This document shows, one piece after another, positions 27,179 to 40,179 of a DNA stretch of 64,000 nucleotides. Source of the stretch: Thalassotalea profundi. Lineage in GTDB: Bacteria > Pseudomonadota > Gammaproteobacteria > Enterobacterales > Alteromonadaceae. The notes below the pieces were generated by a model that was not told where the DNA came from, searched no databases, and saw only the letters and a program-made list of their open reading frames with translations. Position 1 is the first letter of the stretch. Every line of letters begins with the position of its first letter. Both the position numbers and the translations under genes were made by a program. The stretch is from NCBI RefSeq assembly GCF_014653195.1, contig NZ_BNAH01000005.1, positions 124,001-188,000 on the forward strand, written 5' to 3'.

Positions 27179-29527
27179 TTAATTAGAGTTAATGTTAAGT
27201 TGCTTCAATCCTTGCTCGATAACATTAACGAAGATATCAGCGTCGCGTTTGCTAAACACGATAGGGGGTTTTATTTTTAAAATATTATAAAATCTGCCTT
27301 CTGTGCTTAATAACACCTGATGCGCTTTTGCAAATTCCACTAATTTGCCTGTTTCATCGGTAGCTGGTGTTTTGGTTTCTCTATCGGTCACTAATTCAAC
27401 GCCAATAAATAAGCCTAAACCGCGAACATCACCAATTATTGAATATTCTTCTTGTAAGGTCTTAAAACGGTTAAGTAGATAATGTCCAACAGTGAGGGCG
27501 TTTTCTTGCAGCCTTTCTTGTTTGATAACATCAAGTACTGCATTACCAATGGCGCATGAAACTGGGTTGCCACCAAAGGTATTAAAATATTCCATACCGT
27601 TAACAAAAGCATCAGCAATGGCTTGGGTTGTAATTACGGCAGCCATCGGGTGGCCATTACCAATAGGTTTGCCTAAGGTGACAATGTCTGGCACAACGTT
27701 TTGCGTTTCAAATGCCCACATATGAGTGCCTACGCGTCCAAAACCTACTTGTACTTCGTCAGCAATACAAACACCACCAGCATTTCTTACTAATTGATAA
27801 ACTTGCGTTAAGTAGCCTTCAGGCATAATAATTTGCCCTGCTACCCCTTGTAGCGATTCACAAATAAAGGTGCCTACTTGTTCACCTTTTGCTTCAATAT
27901 CTGCAATTACTTGAGCAACATCATTAGCATAATCTGTTGCGGTGTTTTCGCCTTGGTATTTACCACGATAGGGGTCAGGTAGGGTCACTTTATGAACATA
28001 ATCTGCAGCGCCTTTTCCACCAGGGCCATCAAATTTATAAGGGCTTGCTTCAATACATGCGCTGGTGTTGCCGTGATAAGCACCATCTACGGTTAATAAT
28101 TGTTTAGAACCAGTAAAGTTTTGAGCTAATCGGAAAGCGAGTTCATTGGCTTCACTTCCTGAATTTACTAGCATACATACCGATAACTTTTCTGGCATGG
28201 TCGCAAGTAATTTTTCTGAATATTCAACAATGTTGTCATGCAAATAGCGTGTATTGGTATTAAGTTTTGCTAATTGGTTTTGACCTGCACTCACTACTTT
28301 GGGATGGCAATGGCCAACATGACAAACATTATTTACCATATCTAAATAGGGCGTACCATATTCGTTATATAAATAAGCACCTTGACCGCGTACGATTTTA
28401 AGCGGCTCTTTGTAGCTTAAACTTAAGGTTTTTCCTAAATGCTTTTTACGGTAGTTAACAATCTCATTTTTTGATTTTCCATTGTCTAAAGGTAAGCCAC
28501 AGGCAGTACGAAGTTGGCAAAGCACAGCAAAAGGATTACAGGTACTGAGTAGGGTAAGTAATTGCCAAGCAGGAGCCACAGAAATATTCAAATATTCATT
28601 ATCTGGATTTTCTTTTATTGCTAACGCAGCGTTGCATACGGTAGTACATAAGCGTAAAGCGACTAAAGAATAAAGGACTTCAAGCTCTAAATCACTTAAC
28701 GGACGCACCTGATGATAAGCACTTACTATCGCTGTTAGCGCTTTTAATGGGTGCTCTTGCCCCATTAATGCATAAGCACAAGTAATCGCTAAATCATTTA
28801 TTATATGGGTATGGACCATGTCACCAAAGTCTATTAAACCCGTAACTTTCGTTGGGGTGGTAATACTATCAACTAAAACATTATGATCGTTAGCATCGTT
28901 ATGAATTACCCCTTGTGGTAACTGACCAATAACAGGAAGTGTTTGTGTTTGATAAAGCATTAAAAATTTATCAACTAAAACGGCTTGGCTTGTGGTGAGT
29001 AAATGTTTTTTACTCATACATATCGGGTAGCCTTGGGCCAAATCCCACTCTAAATAGCGAAAAGCGCCAGGATGAGTAAAATCAGCTAAGCTATTATCAA
29101 TTTGCGCAATAAATTGGCCTAAGCTAGACCACAAAGGCCCATTAGCCGTTTTACTTTCAATTTGGGCATAAAAGTCGCCAGTTAAATAACTAAGTACACG
29201 CATGTTAAATACACTAGAGGTATTAGCGTTTGTATCTGTAGCTGAAATTTTCGTGATGGCATCGTTATAGTTATTGTTTATCACGTTTGGCACTTGGCAA
29301 TGTCGATTAACCAAATGTTCCATGGCTGCATTTTGCATTTCTAGTGCGGATAAAGGCTCTGCATTATTGGCTATTTTTACAATATAACGTTCATTATCGG
29401 GTGTCGTTAATAAATAATTTTGATCACAATATCCTTGTAACGGTTTAAGGGTACCTAATAAATTATAATGCGAATTGACTAAGCTAAGCACATTATCGGC
29501 GGTAAATTTAGGTGTAGTTATTGTCAT
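27179..29527 (-). CDS. fusion: hydroxylysine kinase-like (APH) domain + 5-phosphohydroxylysine phospho-lyase-like domain
   Basis: A 782-residue two-domain protein. Residues about 1-345 are an aminoglycoside-phosphotransferase fold resembling vertebrate hydroxylysine kinase: GYCDQNYLL near the start, Lys51 (YIVKIAN) for ATP, catalytic [10 protein letters not shown] with Asp211, and metal-binding IDFGD with Asp233. Residues about 365-782 are a class III PLP enzyme very like human PHYKPL. Its segments are [70 protein letters not shown] and [17 protein letters not shown] binds Lys620 ([10 protein letters not shown]). Together they would phosphorylate 5-hydroxylysine and eliminate phosphate and ammonia, giving 2-aminoadipate 6-semialdehyde for the ALDH7 enzyme encoded next. 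The alternative is an ethanolamine kinase/phosphoethanolamine lyase pair. The ALDH7 neighbour and saccharopine genes favour hydroxylysine. Confidence 0.88.
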   Translation of the reverse strand: MTITTPKFTADNVLSLVNSHYNLLGTLKPLQGYCDQNYLLTTPDNERYIVKIANNAEPLSALEMQNAAMEHLVNRHCQVPNVINNNYNDAITKISATDTNANTSSVFNMRVLSYLTGDFYAQIESKTANGPLWSSLGQFIAQIDNSLADFTHPGAFRYLEWDLAQGYPICMSKKHLLTTSQAVLVDKFLMLYQTQTLPVIGQLPQGVIHNDANDHNVLVDSITTPTKVTGLIDFGDMVHTHIINDLAITCAYALMGQEHPLKALTAIVSAYHQVRPLSDLELEVLYSLVALRLCTTVCNAALAIKENPDNEYLNISVAPAWQLLTLLSTCNPFAVLCQLRTACGLPLDNGKSKNEIVNYRKKHLGKTLSLSYKEPLKIVRGQGAYLYNEYGTPYLDMVNNVCHVGHCHPKVVSAGQNQLAKLNTNTRYLHDNIVEYSEKLLATMPEKLSVCMLVNSGSEANELAFRLAQNFTGSKQLLTVDGAYHGNTSACIEASPYKFDGPGGKGAADYVHKVTLPDPYRGKYQGENTATDYANDVAQVIADIEAKGEQVGTFICESLQGVAGQIIMPEGYLTQVYQLVRNAGGVCIADEVQVGFGRVGTHMWAFETQNVVPDIVTLGKPIGNGHPMAAVITTQAIADAFVNGMEYFNTFGGNPVSCAIGNAVLDVIKQERLQENALTVGHYLLNRFKTLQEEYSIIGDVRGLGLFIGVELVTDRETKTPATDETGKLVEFAKAHQVLLSTEGRFYNILKIKPPIVFSKRDADIFVNVIEQGLKQLNINSN

Positions 29528-29576
29528 AATTATCTCTGTAATTTTTATGGGTAGCTTGGTATTTAAGTCGTCACAT

Positions 29577-29590
29577 ATTTACTTGTAAAT
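29577..29590. promoter_or_regulatory. 14-bp dyad upstream of the kinase/phospho-lyase operon
   Basis: ATTTAC-TT-GTAAAT is a perfect dyad 49 bp upstream of the ATG of the fusion gene, in promoter position. It shares TTGTA with the 18-bp motif at 13804 and 32949, but is not the same sequence. Possible operator. Confidence 0.3.
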
Positions 29591-29693
29591 GCGGCTAACT
29601 AATCGATTTTTCAGTAATTTCTCTTGCATTACATTACTAGCGCCATCCTTGGCAAAAAAGCCCAACCTACTGATTAATTTACTAATGTCAGAA

Positions 29694-32966
<3,273 letters not shown>

Positions 32967-33170
32967 AAAAATAAGAAGCAAGTGTTAAATGCATTTGTTT
33001 TTATGTGAGCGGTATTAGCAAGGGTAATGAAAATGTTAATAATGTTAACAAGGAGGGGGATAAACGTGATGAAATAGCAAAAAATAAGATTGAGTAAAAA
33101 ATCTACTAGGTAAATGAGTCATCCTCATTTATCATACAAATTAAATTCAGGTTAAAATTTATCAGGAAAT

Positions 33171-33893
33171 ATGGAATCTTCGCATCGCAACTTAACCCAA
33201 CAAGTGGTTCATGAATTAGGCAAATCTATATTCCAAGGAACATATAAAGTAGGGGATAGCTTACCTTCGGAAGCGGAACTCTGTACTCGATTTAACATTA
33301 GCCGAACTGCGACTCGCGAAGCGGTTAAAATGTTAACGGCAAAGGGACTTATTGGCTCTAGACCTAGACAAGGCATTAAAGTGCTTGATTCAAAGCATTG
33401 GAATTTATTCGATGTTGATGTACTTGATTGGATCTTAATTGGTAAGCCTGATTTATACATGTTAAGAAGTTTCCAACAGTTGCGTTTAGCTATTGAAGCT
33501 GAGGCTGCATTTTTGGCAGCTCAATATGCGCAGCCGGAAGATATTAAAGCAATAGAAGATGCTTTAGTGCGGATGAAGGATGCTACCAATGGTGAAGATG
33601 ACACCCATGAAGCTGATATCGACTTTCATCAAAGTATTTTATCCGCCAGCCAAAACCCTTTCTTTATCCAATTAAAGAACTTTATTACTACAGCATTGAA
33701 AGTAAACTTACGTTTCACCAATCGTTTAAAAGCGGTAACGTTAGAAGAATATCAAGCGCATGTTGATATTTTTGACAACATTAAGGCGAAAGACTCTCAA
33801 GCTGCATTTGATGGTGCAATGGTGACGCAACGCGCAACATTAGCTTTGATTAACGAACAAATACAACAGTTTGAGAGTAAGGGAGATAGTTAA
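33171..33893 (+). CDS. GntR/FadR-family transcriptional regulator
   Basis: A 240-residue regulator. The winged helix is at residues 6-72 (VVHELGKSIFQGTYKVGDSL, then PSEAELCTRFNISRTATREAV and KGLIGSRPRQGIKVLD). A FadR-type all-helical effector domain follows (FQQLRLAIEAEAAFLAAQYA, DIDFHQSILSASQNPFF, EYQAHVDIFDNIKAKD) with metal-binding Asp and His residues. The VDVLDWILIGKPDLYMLRSF linker resembles DgoR-like sugar-acid regulators. It is divergent from the beta-galactosidase gene and is the natural candidate to bind the repeated 18-bp motif at 13804 and 32949. The effector is unknown; galactose derivatives or an amino-acid intermediate are possible. Confidence 0.9.
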   Translation: MESSHRNLTQQVVHELGKSIFQGTYKVGDSLPSEAELCTRFNISRTATREAVKMLTAKGLIGSRPRQGIKVLDSKHWNLFDVDVLDWILIGKPDLYMLRSFQQLRLAIEAEAAFLAAQYAQPEDIKAIEDALVRMKDATNGEDDTHEADIDFHQSILSASQNPFFIQLKNFITTALKVNLRFTNRLKAVTLEEYQAHVDIFDNIKAKDSQAAFDGAMVTQRATLALINEQIQQFESKGDS

Positions 33894-33929
33894 GTCCGTC
33901 ACGAAAAAATACAATCATTAGGTGGACTT

Positions 33930-34238
33930 ATGAAAAGTAAAAGTCACTTATTATGTTTTTTATTGATTTTTCCAATGTTAGTTTTAGCTGATGATATGGA
34001 AAAATTTTATGAATCCATAATTACATTAGAAATGCTTGTGGATCACTTAGGTGAAACTGCTAAGGTAACTAAGTTTACCGATCAAGGAATGCAGTTTACT
34101 CATTATTACTATAAGCAGTTAAATCGTTCGTTTATTGTGAGTGATGAAATATGGGAAGTATGCCATACCTATGAAGGTGCAACTATTTTAAGCTGCTTTC
34201 CTTGTGCTAAAGACGAAGTTTCAACACAATGCCCTTGA
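33930..34238 (+). CDS. small exported hypothetical protein
   Basis: A 102-residue protein with a signal peptide (MKSKSHLLCFLLIFPMLVLA, cleavage before DDMEK). The mature part of about 82 residues has four cysteines near the C-terminus (VCHTYE, LSCFPCAKDE, TQCP), probably forming two disulfides in the periplasm. It begins 36 bp after the GntR gene with a GGTGG-type site and may be co-transcribed. I do not recognise the family. Confidence 0.6.
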   Translation: MKSKSHLLCFLLIFPMLVLADDMEKFYESIITLEMLVDHLGETAKVTKFTDQGMQFTHYYYKQLNRSFIVSDEIWEVCHTYEGATILSCFPCAKDEVSTQCP

Positions 34239-34270
34239 ATTTCATCATTAAAAACTTTTCTTAATAAATA

Positions 34271-34300
34271 AAAAAGCATCATATTTTAATGATGCTTTTT
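34271..34300. terminator. bidirectional terminator between convergent genes
   Basis: AAAAAGCATCA pairs with TGATGCTTTTT around an AT-rich 8-base loop, giving T-runs on both strands. It serves the small exported protein gene and srmB, which converge here. Confidence 0.85.
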
Positions 34301-34331
34301 AGATTTCGTTGAAATTTTTACGTTTTATTGT

Positions 34332-35567
34332 TTACTTCTTTTTGCGTTTCGCTATTTTCTTCGCTTTTGCTTTTTTCTGGGCTGCTGTTCTTTTTACTTT
34401 AGGTTTTTTGATTGAAACGCGTGATTCTTTGTGTTTTGGACGTAATTCTTCGATGATTCTTCGAGGTAGTTTTTCATCGATATAGCGTTCTATTTTTCCA
34501 ATAATGGCCATATCATGTGCTTCAACTAGCGAAATGGCAGTTCCTTTATTACCAGCGCGTCCTGTTCTACCAATACGGTGAATATAAATATCAACCATTC
34601 TTGGCATGTCGAAGTTAATAACGTGAGTTATGTCATCAATATCTAAACCTCTCGCCGCCACATCCGTAGCAACAAGTACATTTACCTTGCCTGTTTTTAA
34701 TCGATCAACGGCATTGTTGCGCTTATCTTGTAGCATTTTTCCTTCAAGCCAAGCACAAGGAATTTCTTCGGCGTATAATTTTCCGGATAAATATTGAACA
34801 GTTTCACGTTTATTGGCAAACACTACAGCACGTTTAACACCTTCTTGCTTAAGAATGTTAGCCAATAGTTTAAACTTATGATCTTTATCATCAGCGAGGT
34901 GGATCCACTGATGAGTTTTGGCTTTTTCTTGACGTGACGGATTAGACTCTAAATAAACAGGATCATTTAAAATTTCTCTGGCAAATTTAGACACACCAGC
35001 ACTTTCTAATGTTGCTGAAAATAATAACGTTTGCTTACGCCACCGCGCTTCACCAATAATTCGGTTGATGGTTTCAGAAAACCCCATATCAAGCATACGG
35101 TCAGCTTCGTCTAATACTAGAATTTCAATGTCTCTAGCATCGAATTGTTCGTTTTCTATGTATTCGAGTAAGCGTCCAGGCGTTGCAATTAAAATATCAG
35201 TATTTCCTGTTAATACCTCTTGGTGACTTCCGTAATTAACACCGCCGGTTACTACCGCCGTTTTAATGCTTGTCAGTGACGTTAATTTTTCAGCTTGCTC
35301 ACCTATTTGTAGAGCTAATTCACGGGTTGGTGATAATACGAGTACACGAGGAAATCCAGCTCTTTTTCTTGGATAATCAAGTAAATGTTGTGCAGCAGGC
35401 AACAAAAAAGCAGCAGTTTTACCTGTACCTGTAGGTGCTGATGCTAATACATCTTTACCTGCCATTGCTTCCGGTAAAACAAGAGATTGGATTGATGTTG
35501 GTTTTTTGAAGCCGGCATTGTTAATACCGCCTAGAAGTTCTGAATCTAGCTCGAACTGCTCAAACAT
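34332..35567 (-). CDS. srmB: DEAD-box RNA helicase SrmB
   Basis: A 411-residue DEAD-box helicase. Motifs in order are the Q motif (FKKPTSIQ), I (SAPTGTGKT), Ia (PTRELALQ), II (DEAD in LVLDEADRMLDMGF), III (SAT), IV, V (ATDVAARGLDI) and VI (HRIGRTGRAG). The sequence follows E. coli SrmB closely, including RWRKQTLLFSATLE and GTAISLVEAHD, with a Lys-rich tail (QKKAKAKKIAKRKKK) for RNA binding. SrmB helps early assembly of the 50S ribosomal subunit, notably at low temperature. It is about 30 residues shorter than the E. coli protein at the C-terminus. Confidence 0.93.
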   Translation of the reverse strand: MFEQFELDSELLGGINNAGFKKPTSIQSLVLPEAMAGKDVLASAPTGTGKTAAFLLPAAQHLLDYPRKRAGFPRVLVLSPTRELALQIGEQAEKLTSLTSIKTAVVTGGVNYGSHQEVLTGNTDILIATPGRLLEYIENEQFDARDIEILVLDEADRMLDMGFSETINRIIGEARWRKQTLLFSATLESAGVSKFAREILNDPVYLESNPSRQEKAKTHQWIHLADDKDHKFKLLANILKQEGVKRAVVFANKRETVQYLSGKLYAEEIPCAWLEGKMLQDKRNNAVDRLKTGKVNVLVATDVAARGLDIDDITHVINFDMPRMVDIYIHRIGRTGRAGNKGTAISLVEAHDMAIIGKIERYIDEKLPRRIIEELRPKHKESRVSIKKPKVKRTAAQKKAKAKKIAKRKKK

Positions 35568-35629
35568 AAAAAATTAAATTCACTTTGGATAAAATTGCCG
35601 CTAATTATAAAGGCAATTGTTGTTATTAG

Positions 35630-36163
35630 CTAATCATCTTGCGATAAAAGCTGCTCAATTTCACTTTTAATTTGTTGACACCAAGTCGCTATTCGTTCGT
35701 CTGATAAATCATATTGGTTGTCTTCATCAAGTGCTAAGCCAACAAACTCAGTTTGATCTGAGGTTAATGCTTTTGACTGTGCAAACTCATAACCTTGATT
35801 AGGCCAATAACCAATACAATAAGCGCCTTGTGCTGTAACTTGCTGATGTAACATTCCAAGAGCATCTTGAAACCAGTCGGTATAGCCTATTTGATCGCCC
35901 ATACCAAAAAGAGCGATGACTTTATTAGATAAATCAAGATCAGCAATTTCAGGCCAATGACTTTCCCAATCTTCTTGTATTTCACCATAATCCCACGTTG
36001 AAATACCAAAAATAAGCAGATCAAAATTTTGACAATCTTTTAATGGCGTTTCTTTTATATTAAAAAGCTCTACGGTTAGGTCATCGGTAAAATGTTGTTG
36101 AATTTTTTCTGCTGCTATTTCTGTATAGCAAGTAGTAGAGCCGTAAAATAAACCTATATTCAT
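35630..36163 (-). CDS. fldB: flavodoxin FldB
   Basis: A 177-residue long-chain flavodoxin. The FMN phosphate loop is YGSTTCYTE at the N-terminus, and flavin-stacking aromatic loops are STWDYGEIQEDWE and GDQIGYTDWFQDALG. The C-terminal GLALDEDNQYDLSDERI is diagnostic of the FldA/FldB group, and the overall match is best to E. coli FldB (about 173 residues). It carries single electrons to enzymes such as IspG/IspH-type or radical-SAM systems. It is divergent from dsbC, 233 bp away. In E. coli the order is fldB-xerD-dsbC; xerD is missing from this position. Confidence 0.92.
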   Translation of the reverse strand: MNIGLFYGSTTCYTEIAAEKIQQHFTDDLTVELFNIKETPLKDCQNFDLLIFGISTWDYGEIQEDWESHWPEIADLDLSNKVIALFGMGDQIGYTDWFQDALGMLHQQVTAQGAYCIGYWPNQGYEFAQSKALTSDQTEFVGLALDEDNQYDLSDERIATWCQQIKSEIEQLLSQDD

Positions 36164-36396
36164 AGTTATTATATCGTTACTAGTTGAAGAGTATTTTTAA
36201 ATGTTCGCGAGTTTACCAGAAAGCGTCTCATAAGTGTTACCATAGTGCGAATAAGTTAAATGTTAATTTAGTCGAAGATTGATTTTTTAATAATAAGCCT
36301 GTAATTTTAGCGCAATTAAAACGGTCTTGTTTTTATTGAGTATTCGCTTGATTGTTACGCTCATAATTTATCGTGTAGTTTTATTTAGGAAAACGT

Positions 36397-37173
36397 ATGT
36401 TTAAAAAAATATTATTAGGTACCGTATTCTCCGTCGGTTTAATTTCTCCTACTTGGGTACAAGCCGTAGATGCACCGAACTCGTCTAAGACGTCTGTAGT
36501 TGAAGGTGAACTAAAAGCGTTAACAGCTAAGTTGACTGATGTTTTAGGTGACATTACCTCAATTAAACCAAGCCCCATGGTTGGGTTAGTTGAAGTAATA
36601 GCGGATCATCGAGTATTTTATTCAAGCCTTGATGGCAATTTTTTGGTTGATGGCAAGCTGTATGACATTAATGCCCGCAATGATATTACCGAAGAAACTT
36701 TGAAAAAGGTTAGGCTTGAAGGTGTAAAGAGCTTTGCTGGGGATATGATTGTTTATAAAGCAAAAAATGAAAAACATGTGATCAATGTGTTCACTGACAT
36801 CACTTGTGGCTATTGTCGTAAAATGCATGAGCAAATGGATGACTATAACGATAAAGGTATTACTGTACGTTATTTAGCTTATCCTCGATATGGCGTAAGA
36901 GATCAGATGGGGCAATATTCTCAAGGGTTTAAAGATTTACAATCTATATGGTGCCATGAGGATCCTCAAAGTGCATTAACTAAAGCTAAGCAAGGATCAC
37001 CAGTTGCGCAAAGAATATGTGATAAGCCTGTTGAAGCTGAGTTCGACTTTGGACGAAAAATTGGAGTTAATGGTACTCCAGCAATCATTTTAGAGAATGG
37101 TTTAATGGTTCCTGGTTATAAAGATCCAAACAGCTTAATTAACATTTTAGATCAAATTAAAGCTACAAGTTAA
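36397..37173 (+). CDS. dsbC: periplasmic thiol:disulfide isomerase DsbC
   Basis: A 258-residue protein with signal peptide (cleavage after WVQA). The N-terminal dimerisation domain (about residues 40-95) is followed by a thioredoxin domain with the DsbC active site CGYC at residues 137-140, a structural Cys pair (IWCHEDP and RICDKP) and the cis-proline loop NGTPAIIL. It shuffles wrong disulfides in periplasmic proteins and is kept reduced by DsbD. Its TAA stop is followed directly by the GTG of recJ, the same pairing as in E. coli. Confidence 0.95.
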   Translation: MFKKILLGTVFSVGLISPTWVQAVDAPNSSKTSVVEGELKALTAKLTDVLGDITSIKPSPMVGLVEVIADHRVFYSSLDGNFLVDGKLYDINARNDITEETLKKVRLEGVKSFAGDMIVYKAKNEKHVINVFTDITCGYCRKMHEQMDDYNDKGITVRYLAYPRYGVRDQMGQYSQGFKDLQSIWCHEDPQSALTKAKQGSPVAQRICDKPVEAEFDFGRKIGVNGTPAIILENGLMVPGYKDPNSLINILDQIKATS

Positions 37174-38904
37174 GTGGTCACAAAAACTGTTGTTCGTCGC
37201 AAAAAGGTTTGCGATGAGCATTTATCAGGTCAATTACACCCTGTTATTAAACAGATTTATGCCAGCAGAGGCGTTAGCTCAGATCAAGAACTAACGCTAG
37301 CAACTAACCTCCTCGCTCCTGTTGGTTCTATGAAAGGGCTTGAAAAAGCCTGCCAAGTACTTTTTCACGCATTAAAAAATCAGCAATCTATTTTTATTAT
37401 TGGAGATTTTGATGCTGATGGTGCCACTAGTACGGCACTAATGATGATCGCACTCTCATTATTTGGCTGTAAAAATCATCAATTTTTAGTGCCTAATAGA
37501 TTTGAATATGGCTATGGCTTAACACCTGAAATTGTCAATATTGCTGCTAATCAAGGTGCTCAACTTTTAATCACTGTTGATAGTGGGATCAGTTGTCATG
37601 CGGGTGTAGAGCAAGCTAAAGCTTTAGGTTTGAAAGTTATTGTAACGGATCACCATTTAGCGGGAAAAACGCTACCGCCAGCAGATGCTATTGTTAATCC
37701 TAACCAACCTGATTGTGCTTTTACCAGTAAATCTATTGCAGGGGTTGGTGTTGCTTTTTATTTGTGTTTAGCAATGCGTAAATATTTACGCGAGCAAGAG
37801 TGGTTTAACCAACAAGGTATTAATGAACCTAATATTGCTCAATTACTTGATTTAGTTGCTTTAGGCACTGTAGCAGATGTTGTTTCTTTAGATGCTAATA
37901 ATCGTATTCTTGTTGAACAAGGCTTGAAACGTATTCGTGCTGGTGTAACACGACCTGGCATACAAGCATTAATAGAAGTTGCAGGAAAAAAACAGCAACA
38001 ATTAGTGGCAAGCGACTTTGGTTTCGCGTTAGGACCTAGAATAAATGCGGCAGGGCGATTAGATGATATGGCCTTTGGTATTAATTGTTTACTTGCTGAT
38101 AATTTGATGAATGCGCGATTGATGGCGCAAGAGCTTGATGGATTAAATAAAACACGTCGTGAAATTGAGCAAGGTATGCAACAAGAGGCTGAAAGTGTAC
38201 TTAAAGCGCTGAATTTTACCGAAGACACTTTACCTTCTGCAATAGCGCTATTTCACCAAGACTGGCATCAAGGCGTTATTGGCATTGTTGCTGGCCGACT
38301 AAAAGAAAAGTATCACCGACCTACTATTGTTTTTGCTCAGTCTGAAAATGGACTTGAACTTAAAGGTTCCGCCCGCTCTATTTTAGGCTTACATATTAGA
38401 GATTTACTTGAACATATTGATAGCCAAAAGCCAGAACTCATTATTAAATTTGGTGGTCATGCGATGGCGGCAGGCCTGTCGATTAATAAAGCGCATTTTA
38501 ACGAATTTCAACAAGCGTTTACTCATTATGCCAGCCTTTGGTTAAATGAAGAGTTGCTCCAAGGCACTATCATGTCTGATGGCGAACTTCCGTCAGAAGC
38601 AATGACATTATCTTTTGCCCAATTAATTAGAGATTCAGGCCCATGGGGGCAAAATTTTCCAGAGCCTACTTTTGATGATACATTTACCTTAATGCAACAA
38701 CGTATTGTCGGTGAAAAACATTTAAAAATAGTAGTGGAAAAAGAAGGGCAGCTATACGATGGTATTGCTTTTAATGTTGATGTTTCACAATGGCCAAACC
38801 CACAAATACAGCAGGTTCATTTAGCTTATCGTTTAGATATTAATGAGTTTCGTGACAAACAAAGTCTACAATTGATAGTAGAGCATATTACAGTAGTAAA
38901 TTGA
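37174..38904 (+). CDS. recJ: single-stranded-DNA exonuclease RecJ
   Basis: A 576-residue DHH-family 5'-3' ssDNA exonuclease. Motif I is GDFDADGATST, motif II is TVDSGISCHAG, motif III is VTDHHLAG and motif IV is GTVADVVSLD. The DHHA1 domain carries the FGGHAMAAGLSI substrate loop, and the C-terminal OB-type domain is complete. It acts in recombinational repair, mismatch repair and base-excision repair. The start is a GTG with zero spacing from the dsbC stop codon, so translation is probably coupled. Confidence 0.95.
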   Translation: MVTKTVVRRKKVCDEHLSGQLHPVIKQIYASRGVSSDQELTLATNLLAPVGSMKGLEKACQVLFHALKNQQSIFIIGDFDADGATSTALMMIALSLFGCKNHQFLVPNRFEYGYGLTPEIVNIAANQGAQLLITVDSGISCHAGVEQAKALGLKVIVTDHHLAGKTLPPADAIVNPNQPDCAFTSKSIAGVGVAFYLCLAMRKYLREQEWFNQQGINEPNIAQLLDLVALGTVADVVSLDANNRILVEQGLKRIRAGVTRPGIQALIEVAGKKQQQLVASDFGFALGPRINAAGRLDDMAFGINCLLADNLMNARLMAQELDGLNKTRREIEQGMQQEAESVLKALNFTEDTLPSAIALFHQDWHQGVIGIVAGRLKEKYHRPTIVFAQSENGLELKGSARSILGLHIRDLLEHIDSQKPELIIKFGGHAMAAGLSINKAHFNEFQQAFTHYASLWLNEELLQGTIMSDGELPSEAMTLSFAQLIRDSGPWGQNFPEPTFDDTFTLMQQRIVGEKHLKIVVEKEGQLYDGIAFNVDVSQWPNPQIQQVHLAYRLDINEFRDKQSLQLIVEHITVVN

Positions 38905-39013
38905 TGGGTATTTAACTTCATCTGTTAATGTATTCAATTATTTATTTGCCTGATGATTTACGCTACAATGCGCGCCTATTTTGCTATATTTCAAGAAAGA
39001 CATAACGCTAATA

Positions 39014-40112
39014 ATGTTTGAAGTAAATCCAGTCATAAATAAAATTAAAGAAATTCGCGAGCGTACAGAGCTACTTCGGGGGTACCTTTGACTATGATCA
39101 CAAGAGTGAGCGTTTAGTTGAAGTAGAAAGAGAATTAGAATTACCTGACGTTTGGAATGAACCTGAACGAGCACAAGCCTTAGGTAAAGAACGTTCAGAC
39201 TTAGAAACAGTTGTTAACACTATCGATGAGCTAGATGCTGGTTGTGACGACATCGAAGGTCTAGTTGAGTTGGCGATAGAAGAAAAGGATGAAGAAACAT
39301 TTAATGATGCCCAATCAGAAGTAACAACACTTGAACAAAGCTTAGAGAAATTAGAGTTTCGTCGAATGTTTTCTGGTGAGCAAGACGCTAGTAATTGTTA
39401 TTTGGATATACAATCAGGCTCAGGTGGTACAGAAGCCCAAGATTGGGCAGAAATGATAATGCGTATGTATTTACGTTGGGGCGAAGCCCATGGATTTAAA
39501 GTAGAAGTTCTTGAAGTGACTGATGGTGATGTAGCCGGTATTAAAGGTTGTACGATTAAATATACCGGTGATTACGCTTACGGTTGGTTACGTACAGAAA
39601 CTGGTGTTCACCGTTTAGTGCGTAAGTCTCCATTTGATTCAAGTGGTCGTAGACACACTTCATTTGCATCCGCATTTATTTATCCTGAAATAGACGATAA
39701 TATTGAGATTGATATTAACCCAGCTGATTTACGTGTTGATACATATCGAGCATCGGGTGCTGGTGGACAGCATGTGAATAAAACTGATTCAGCTATTCGC
39801 TTAACGCATATACCAACAGGTGCGGTTGTACAATGTCAAAGTGATCGTTCTCAGCACAAAAATCGTGCTGCAGCGATGAAGTTATTAAAAGCTAAATTGT
39901 ATGAACTTGAAATACAAAAGCAAAATGAAAACAAGCAAGAGCTTGAGGATGGTAAATCAGATATCGGTTGGGGCAGTCAAATACGCTCTTATGTTTTAGA
40001 TGACAGCCGAATTAAGGATTTACGTACAGGTATTGAAAATCGTAATACGCAGGCCGTATTAGATGGTGATCTTGATAAGTTTATCGAGGCATCATTAAAG
40101 TCAGGGTTATAA
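39014..40112 (+). CDS. prfB: peptide chain release factor 2, expressed by programmed +1 frameshift
   Basis: The gene is read as 39014-39088 joined to 39090-40112, giving 365 residues, the E. coli RF2 length. The first 25 codons from the ATG at 39014 end at CTT-TGA; skipping one T gives [18 protein letters not shown] and so on. RF2 features are the SPF stop-codon recognition tripeptide ([15 protein letters not shown]) and the GGQ catalytic loop ([19 protein letters not shown]) that triggers peptidyl-tRNA hydrolysis at UGA and UAA codons. A plain ORF call would start at 39270 and lose about 85 residues. It lies upstream of lysS, as in E. coli. Confidence 0.97.
39077..39092 (+). promoter_or_regulatory. 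prfB: prfB programmed +1 frameshift site
   Basis: CGGGGGTACCTTTGAC: the in-frame UGA at 39089-39091 follows CUU, and an internal Shine-Dalgarno-like GGGGG lies just upstream, the same arrangement as in E. coli. Low RF2 slows termination at the UGA and favours slipping to the +1 frame, so RF2 controls its own synthesis. Confidence 0.95.
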
Positions 40113-40179
40113 CGTTTATAATCCTAAAGTAATTATTTAATGTTGATTGACGAGCAAGCGCTCTTTATTTGGAAAAAAA

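Noticed and set aside
37839..38228. Minus-strand open frame of 129 codons inside recJ
   Set aside because: Fully antisense to conserved RecJ motifs and rich in Ser/Cys as expected of a shadow frame.
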